14,508 nucleotides of DNA. It comes from Porticoccaceae bacterium. GTDB lineage: Bacteria > Pseudomonadota > Gammaproteobacteria > Pseudomonadales > Porticoccaceae. Position 1 is the first letter of the stretch. Every line of letters begins with the position of its first letter. A program made the position numbers and the translations under genes. The notes beneath the pieces were generated by a model. It searched no databases, had not been told where the DNA came from, and worked only from the letters and a program-made list of their open reading frames with translations. Where the stretch lies: contig JALRJD010000155.1 of NCBI GenBank assembly GCA_023255165.1, positions 1 to 14,508 on the forward strand. The letters run 5' to 3'. Positions 7,387-11,752 of this stretch are shown here, in pieces.

Positions 7387-8613
7387 ATGAGTAAATCTAA
7401 ACAACTCACCGTTAAATCTATCCAGTCGAAGATCGCAAATGGCGACGTAGGAAAACACCCTGACGGTGATGGCTTGTACTTCGTCATTCCCAAGTCGGGC
7501 GCGCCGTATTGGATGCTCCGCTACACCGCCGCTAACAAAAAGCGCAAAGAGATGACAATCGGCAAGTACGCCGATTTATCTCTACAAGAAGCTAGGTATG
7601 AAGCCGCAACCAAGAAGAGGCTGAACAGAGAGGGGCTGGATCCGCTTCTTGCGAAAAAAAGAGCAGAACAAGAAAGTATTAAAACGGTTGATGACCTGTT
7701 TAACGATTGGTACCCAACCCTTGAATCAAGACTGAAACATCCAGAGATACCAAAGCGCATCTACAGTAAAGACATTGCACCCCTTATAGGTGAATTTAAA
7801 CTAGACCAACTTACCGCACGAGATATTCGCAGTATTATTGAGAACATCAAGAATTCGGGCAGAATGGCAATCGCTAACGATGCTCTCGGTTACTGCAAGC
7901 AGCTATTTAACCATGCGATCAAGCTTGATTTGATGCCGTTAAACCCCGCTTCAGCATTTACTTTTAAAGATGCTGGTGGCTTGGAGAAAAGCAGAGACAG
8001 AGCCTTAAGTGAAGATGAGCTCAACCAATTCCTAAAAGTCGCAAGCGAAAACAGCAAAAGCTTTAGCCGTGACAACTATCTCGCGTGCCTACTACTTGTG
8101 ACCTTAGGTGTGCGCAAATCAGAGCTTTGTGAAGCCAAGTGGGAAGAGTTCGACTTAGAAGGCAGTATCTGGAGGCTTCCAGCAACTAGAAGCAAAACCA
8201 AAGTCGGATTTGATATCCCGCTATCGCCAGTCGTTATCGAATGGCTACAAGAGCTCAAAGTTAGAGCTATTGATTCAGATTATGTATTCCCCAGCAGGAG
8301 AGCAGGCAGCAAACCTCACATGGGCTCAGATACACTCAATAGAGCGATCTCAAAACTGTTTGGCCATGAGGCCGGTAAGAAGAAACAACCTCCAAACTTG
8401 ATGGGAGACATGGAACATTTTGCAGTACACGACCTACGCAGAACGTGCAGAACCATGCTGGCTCAACAAGGAACACCGGGGCATGTTGCGGAGCGATGCT
8501 TAAATCACAAATTGAAAGGGGTTGAAGCAATTTATAACAAACATGATTACTTCGACGAGCGAAGAGTTGCGCTGACCTCTCTGGCTGAAAAGGTACAAAG
8601 TTTTTGTAATTAA
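7387..8613 (+). CDS. int: P4-type tyrosine recombinase (site-specific integrase)
   Basis: Catalyses integration and excision of a genomic island. The N-terminal arm-binding domain (about 1-95, family DUF4102) shows HPDGDGLYFVIPKSG and YWMLRYTAANKKRKEMTIGK. The core-binding SAM-like domain follows (about 100-195), then the catalytic domain. The catalytic set is complete: Arg243 (LGVRKSEL), a lysine near 270-272, His348 and Arg351 (HDLRRT), His374 (LNHK) and Tyr383 (AIYNKHDYFDERR). The length of 408 residues is normal, so the enzyme is probably active. No good ribosome site precedes the ATG. It lies just past yicC, facing away from it. The 190 bases after its stop hold only a weak bulged hairpin near 8751-8773 and no gene. 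Codon use and base composition are already more AT-rich than upstream. Confidence 0.95.
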   Translation: MSKSKQLTVKSIQSKIANGDVGKHPDGDGLYFVIPKSGAPYWMLRYTAANKKRKEMTIGKYADLSLQEARYEAATKKRLNREGLDPLLAKKRAEQESIKTVDDLFNDWYPTLESRLKHPEIPKRIYSKDIAPLIGEFKLDQLTARDIRSIIENIKNSGRMAIANDALGYCKQLFNHAIKLDLMPLNPASAFTFKDAGGLEKSRDRALSEDELNQFLKVASENSKSFSRDNYLACLLLVTLGVRKSELCEAKWEEFDLEGSIWRLPATRSKTKVGFDIPLSPVVIEWLQELKVRAIDSDYVFPSRRAGSKPHMGSDTLNRAISKLFGHEAGKKKQPPNLMGDMEHFAVHDLRRTCRTMLAQQGTPGHVAERCLNHKLKGVEAIYNKHDYFDERRVALTSLAEKVQSFCN

Positions 8614-8803
8614 CAATTAAGGGGGCTAATTCGCATACCTGCGGCTGAATGGTATCGTTGAGTAGACCCTGCCCAAAAGTTGCGTAATTCTGATTACCTA
8701 CATGACTGTACACTTTATTTCCATGAATAAGTCCATAGACCTATAAATAGAAGCATCTGCACAGAGCAGACTTTAACATACGGCAACATACAGAAAATAG
8801 TAT

Positions 8804-9103
8804 TTACCCATTATCGAATATAAAGTCAGACATATCCCTCTTAAGCACTAACGAAACTAGTATGAAGTCATCCTTAGGCTGGGCGGTAAAAACTAACGAG
8901 CTTGGTTTGTGTACCCAAAACTCAAGTCCTGATAAGGTAATTGGCGTCACTAGCCGTTCGATCTCTTGACTTTGCAAAATCCCGATTACTTGGTTAGTGG
9001 CGCTTGCAATATCTCCGAAGGCCAACTCATTCATGAAGTAGCTTATCACGTGCTTTGAAAATGATACTGGACCAAGATTTGGAGTCTGAATAAGATCTTG
9101 CAT
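8804..9103 (-). CDS. Hypothetical protein of 99 residues
   Basis: Not recognised. Starting at the ATG at 9103, with AGAAG about ten bases upstream, it encodes a soluble protein of 99 residues without signal peptide or membrane segment. The composition is ordinary, with a likely helical N-terminal half (to about residue 48) and a probably beta-rich second half (LEFWVHKPSSLVFTA, then DDFILVSLVLKRDM). It converges with the integrase and is divergent from darT across 196 bases. That position beside a toxin gene allows a role as a regulator or accessory of the DarTG module, but nothing in the protein supports a DNA-binding fold. It could also be a spurious frame. Confidence 0.5.
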   Translation of the reverse strand: MQDLIQTPNLGPVSFSKHVISYFMNELAFGDIASATNQVIGILQSQEIERLVTPITLSGLEFWVHKPSSLVFTAQPKDDFILVSLVLKRDMSDFIFDNG

Positions 9104-9240
9104 GTTAGGTTCTTCTGATTAATGGTGTTAATCGAATATAAAACAAAAACATGAGATGTGCACTGGTTACACAAGCACTTTAAAATTAAATTTTCTTAAG
9201 GTTATCAAAGAAAACGTGCTATAAACAATTTACAAATCCT

Positions 9241-9292
9241 GACATTTAGAACCTCTGATGTCGAATATTATGCATATTAAAAATTAGTAGGA
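9241..9292 (+). promoter_or_regulatory. Probable darT promoter and ribosome binding site
   Basis: The 196-base divergent gap is very AT-rich. TATTAT at 9266-9271 is a fair -10 box and TAGGA at 9288-9292 is the ribosome binding site, seven bases before the darT ATG. An interrupted dyad GACAT / ATGTC (9241-9245 with 9258-9262) lies just upstream of the -10 and could be an operator. The promoter and operator are pattern matches; the ribosome site is stronger. Confidence 0.4.
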
Positions 9293-9299
9293 TTTACAC

Positions 9300-10256
9300 A
9301 TGGGATTGTTTGATATTTTTAAAGATCCAGAAAGTATTATCAATGATTCTACCATGCTACGTATTCAATTATGGACTGGCAAAGAAAGTGACAATACCTA
9401 TCAAGTGGATTTAACTAAACGTCAATTGATGGCTAATTTGGAATCATATAAAGCAAATAGTTTATACATCATGGCAGTGTGGGACACTACTTGGCGGCAA
9501 AACTACTTACATGAATTAACCGAACAAATGAGCAAAATTTCGGGGTTTTCAGAGTATGAAAAAAGACACGAGAAAAATCTCGACTTGGTTTTCTATGACG
9601 GTCCTGAAGGAAGCTTTTCTTTTACTGAACATGATTGTGAGATTTTAGATGGTGAACTAAGAGCTCTAGATTCCACTAATAATAGGAAGCTAGATGACTA
9701 TAATATTGAGTGCGTATACCATATAACCCACTATAACAATGTGAGAAACATCATAAAGCACGGGATTCTACCTCATGATAATAAATACGTGAACAACAAA
9801 ATTGACAATGAGGACGTAAATAGAATCAGAGAAAAAAAGGATCCAATTAATAATAAAAAGATCCATAGTTATGTTCCATTTTATTTCAATCCAAAAAACG
9901 CCATGCTCTATGTAAATAAAGAGAAACAGGAGGATATTGTTATCCTGGAAGTTGACCGAAGGGTTATTTTAAAGGAAGGTTCATTATTCTCGGATGGTAA
10001 TGCTGCATCTAAAGATACAGTTTTCTACAATGAAATTGATGATTTATCAAGGCTTGACTGGAATGTCATTAATTATGGATCTTGGAATGACTATGAGGAC
10101 GGCAAGCGTAAGCGCATGTCTGAAGTTTTAGTTCAAGGTAGAATTAAAAGTGAACTAATTCAAAAAATATACTGCTACGATTTAGCAACAGTAGAGGAAA
10201 TAAAATTTCTTGATCCACACTGTGAAGTTGAAATAGAAAAATCTTTTTATTTTTGA
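9300..10256 (+). CDS. darT: DarT-like DNA ADP-ribosyltransferase toxin with N-terminal extension
   Basis: The C-terminal part (about 137-318) matches the DarT family (DUF4433), which transfers ADP-ribose from NAD to bases of single-stranded DNA and blocks replication. Seen motifs are VYHITHYNNVRNIIKHGIL (NAD-binding start, 139-157), HSYVPFYFNPKNAMLY (189-204), FSDGNAAS (230-237) and KRKRMSEVLVQGRI, with Glu275 in the place of the catalytic glutamate. Classical DarT proteins have about 200-220 residues. Here residues 1-136 (starting MGLFDIFKDPESIINDSTML) precede the domain and resemble nothing I recognise. The start is supported by TAGGA upstream, so the extension looks genuine. A macrodomain gene follows 88 bases later on the same strand, the usual toxin-antitoxin order. 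Low GC suggests transfer. The toxin looks complete and would need its antitoxin. Confidence 0.88.
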   Translation: MGLFDIFKDPESIINDSTMLRIQLWTGKESDNTYQVDLTKRQLMANLESYKANSLYIMAVWDTTWRQNYLHELTEQMSKISGFSEYEKRHEKNLDLVFYDGPEGSFSFTEHDCEILDGELRALDSTNNRKLDDYNIECVYHITHYNNVRNIIKHGILPHDNKYVNNKIDNEDVNRIREKKDPINNKKIHSYVPFYFNPKNAMLYVNKEKQEDIVILEVDRRVILKEGSLFSDGNAASKDTVFYNEIDDLSRLDWNVINYGSWNDYEDGKRKRMSEVLVQGRIKSELIQKIYCYDLATVEEIKFLDPHCEVEIEKSFYF

Positions 10257-10259
10257 AAT

Positions 10260-10317
10260 AAAAAAAGTATCAGACTAGTCAATTCAACACCAAAATTTCT
10301 GAAAAATACTATTTTTT
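10260..10317 (+). repeat. AT-rich inverted repeat in the darT-darG spacer
   Basis: AAAAAAAGTAT (10260-10270) can pair with ATACTATTTTTT (10306-10317) with one bulged A, around a 35-base loop. The right arm ends in six T residues, so on the plus strand it resembles a weak terminator or attenuator between toxin and antitoxin. The stem is nearly all A-T, so chance in AT-rich DNA is a real alternative. Confidence 0.3.
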
Positions 10318-10344
10318 AAATAGACTTAATAATGAAATTATAAA

Positions 10345-11052
10345 ATGCCATTAAACATTATTTACGGAAATATTTTTACTTCAAGCGCGCAAACGTTAGT
10401 AAATTCAATAAACTGCGCTGGAGTTATGGGTGCTGGCATTGCTCTTGAGTGCCGTTTACGCTATCCAGACATGTACGATCGCTATGTTGAACTTTGCAAA
10501 GAAAATAAAATTCAGACTGGTCAATTATGGTTATATAGGTCATCCAGCCCTTGGATATTAAACTTCCCTACAAAAAAAGATTGGAAAAAACCATCGAGTA
10601 CTGACTATTTGAGGTCTGGTTTAGCTAAATTTCAAAAGACATATCAATCGAAAGGTATCGAATCTATTGCTTTCCCTTTATTGGGAGCTGATAAAGGTGG
10701 CATTGATCCACAAATCAGCCTAGGAATAATGAAAGAATATTTAGAGCATCTTGATTTAAAAATTGAAATCTACAGGTATGATCCAAAAGCAAGTGATGAC
10801 TTATACAATAAATTAAAAATCTGGATGTTATCTAATGATGTGGATTACATTTCCTTAGTTACTGGAGTTCGAAATACCTACATCCGGATAGTAATGGACT
10901 CTCTTCATAATAAGGATATATGCCAGCTAAATCAGCTAGCTAATGTCAAAGGAATTGGCATATCCACACTTGAAAAGTTGTTTAAATTTGCAATGGATGA
11001 TGATCAGACATATGTCTATAGAAGCCCTTCAGCTCAGCAACAGCTCTTCTAG
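10345..11052 (+). CDS. darG: DarG-like macrodomain antitoxin (DNA ADP-ribosyl glycohydrolase)
   Basis: Residues 1-150 are a macrodomain of the DarG class, which removes ADP-ribose from DNA and so reverses DarT damage. Seen motifs are IIYGNIF (5-11), LVNSINCAGVMGAGIALECR (18-37), FPTKKDWKKPSSTDYLRSGL (74-93, with the lysine typical of DarG near 77-81) and FPLLGADKGGIDP (110-122), where most relatives have GCGNGGL. The C-terminal tail (150-235) is not the macrodomain; it contains NQLANVKGIGISTLEKLFKF (196-215), which resembles a helix-hairpin-helix. In known DarG proteins the C-terminal region binds DarT directly, so this tail may do so. No Shine-Dalgarno is seen before the ATG, and it does not overlap darT. 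Confidence in macrodomain and pairing is high; the role of the tail is inferred. Confidence 0.88.
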   Translation: MPLNIIYGNIFTSSAQTLVNSINCAGVMGAGIALECRLRYPDMYDRYVELCKENKIQTGQLWLYRSSSPWILNFPTKKDWKKPSSTDYLRSGLAKFQKTYQSKGIESIAFPLLGADKGGIDPQISLGIMKEYLEHLDLKIEIYRYDPKASDDLYNKLKIWMLSNDVDYISLVTGVRNTYIRIVMDSLHNKDICQLNQLANVKGIGISTLEKLFKFAMDDDQTYVYRSPSAQQQLF

Positions 11053-11102
11053 AGTATATATTTCAAACTGGTTATGCTTATAAATCAACATGAAAATTAT
11101 CA

Positions 11103-11114
11103 TGCTATATAGCA
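11103..11114. repeat. Perfect 12-base palindrome behind darG
   Basis: TGCTATATAGCA is its own reverse complement and abuts the imperfect dyad CATGAAAATTATCATG at 11089-11104. It lies 50 bases after the darG stop. It has no T-run and is not an evident terminator. It might be a protein-binding site or chance. Confidence 0.4.
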
Positions 11115-11295
11115 CATAGTGATAAGACAGGTTAGCGTTAATTCAAATAGTTAAGTCGCGTTGTTTTCAATAAGTATTGAACCCTCATTACTCATTTTAT
11201 CGGTCATGAAAAACTACCTAGGTAACAACAAACTTGATATCCATACGAGATTCAGTGCATGTGTACGGAGTGGAATATATTACCGTGAGTGGTGT

Positions 11296-11340
11296 GTAAT
11301 CCCCCCACAAATCCGAAACGGTTATTTGTTGGGGGATTAC
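11296..11340. repeat. Strong hairpin with 17-bp stem
   Basis: GTAATCCCCCCACAAAT (11296-11312) pairs with ATTTGTTGGGGGATTAC (11324-11340) in 16 of 17 positions; the only mismatch is C11306 against T11330. The 11-base loop contains a further CCG-AAA-CGG mini-dyad (11313-11321). There is no T-run on either side, so it is not an ordinary intrinsic terminator for darG or for the minus-strand lipoprotein gene. Similar AGTGGT boxes flank it (11289-11293 region and 11359-11364). Confidence 0.8.
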
Positions 11341-11381
11341 AAGTTACAGGGTCTCTGTTAGTGGTTAATTAGGTTTTTTAG

Positions 11382-11471
11382 ATGAATGTAAAGACAGCAT
11401 TTGAATCTTTAAGACACCGCCATTCAGTCTTAGCCGAGCAAGTCGCTAACGAAACAAAAATCACTGTTTAA
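11382..11471 (+). other. Possible 29-residue reading frame
   Basis: ATG at 11382, directly after an in-frame TAG and eight bases behind AGG, opens a frame of 29 residues (MNVKTAFESLRHRHSVLAEQ at its start). It overlaps the 3' end of the lipoprotein gene by 11 bases on the opposite strand. The composition is protein-like, so it may be a remnant of a disrupted gene or a microprotein, but a chance frame is equally likely. I recognise no family. Confidence 0.2.
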
Positions 11472-11742
11472 TTATAACGCTCCCCGATTGACTAATTCCT
11501 GACATATCAACCTCAACCGCATCACCATTACTGGGACGACTAACGGATATGCCCAAAGTAGATAGCGAAAAATCTTTAGTCACAGAAGTCGTATCGCCTC
11601 CGGAGTCCCCTCCAGAACCGCCTCCTGAGCCAGTTCCTGAATCAGTTCCTGAACCACCAGATACAGGCGACGAAGATCCTCCACCACAGCTGATAGTTGA
11701 TGCAGTGATTAATACTAAAAATAAAGCTCTCAAAATAGTCAT
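11461..11742 (-). CDS. Small Gly/Ser/Asp-rich predicted lipoprotein
   Basis: The 93 residues start MTILRALFLVLITASTISCG: a short charged start, a hydrophobic core and a lipobox-like TISC with Cys19 as the lipidated residue (Thr at -3 is less common than Leu). Glycine at +2 would direct it to the outer membrane by the Lol rule. Residues 20-50 are almost only Gly, Ser, Asp and Thr, a flexible linker. The last 40 residues (from VTKDFSLSTLGISVSRP) may form a small beta-rich piece; no family is recognised. Translation starts ten bases after the stop of the large modular protein, with GGAGTAGGA between them, so the two are co-transcribed. It may be a surface tether or partner of that protein, or the stub of a formerly longer lipoprotein. 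Confidence 0.7.
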   Translation of the reverse strand: MTILRALFLVLITASTISCGGGSSSPVSGGSGTDSGTGSGGGSGGDSGGDTTSVTKDFSLSTLGISVSRPSNGDAVEVDMSGISQSGSVIIKQ

Positions 11743-11752
11743 TTCCTACTCC

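Larger units (their letters stand above)
11053..11460. other. Intergenic stretch after darG without a convincing gene
   Basis: About 400 AT-rich bases separate darG from the convergent minus-strand genes. It holds a palindrome TGCTATATAGCA (11103-11114) preceded by CATGAAAATTATCATG (11089-11104), a strong hairpin (11296-11340) and a 29-codon frame at its right end. A 66-codon frame at 11161-11361 starts with TTG, runs through the hairpin and has no ribosome site, so it is not called. No clear terminator for darG is seen. Confidence 0.6.

Noticed and set aside
8751..8773. Terminator after the integrase
   Set aside because: The hairpin has a five-pair stem plus three pairs past a two-base bulge and no T-run, too weak to call.
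9336..9344. Second att core: GATCCAGAA shared with the yicC 3' end
   Set aside because: Only about nine bases match, inside the darT coding region; chance is sufficient.
11161..11380. integron attC site or group II intron remnant around the hairpin
   Set aside because: No pair of GTTRRRY / RYYYAAC core sites flanks the hairpin, and no domain V-like motif or reverse transcriptase fragment is present.
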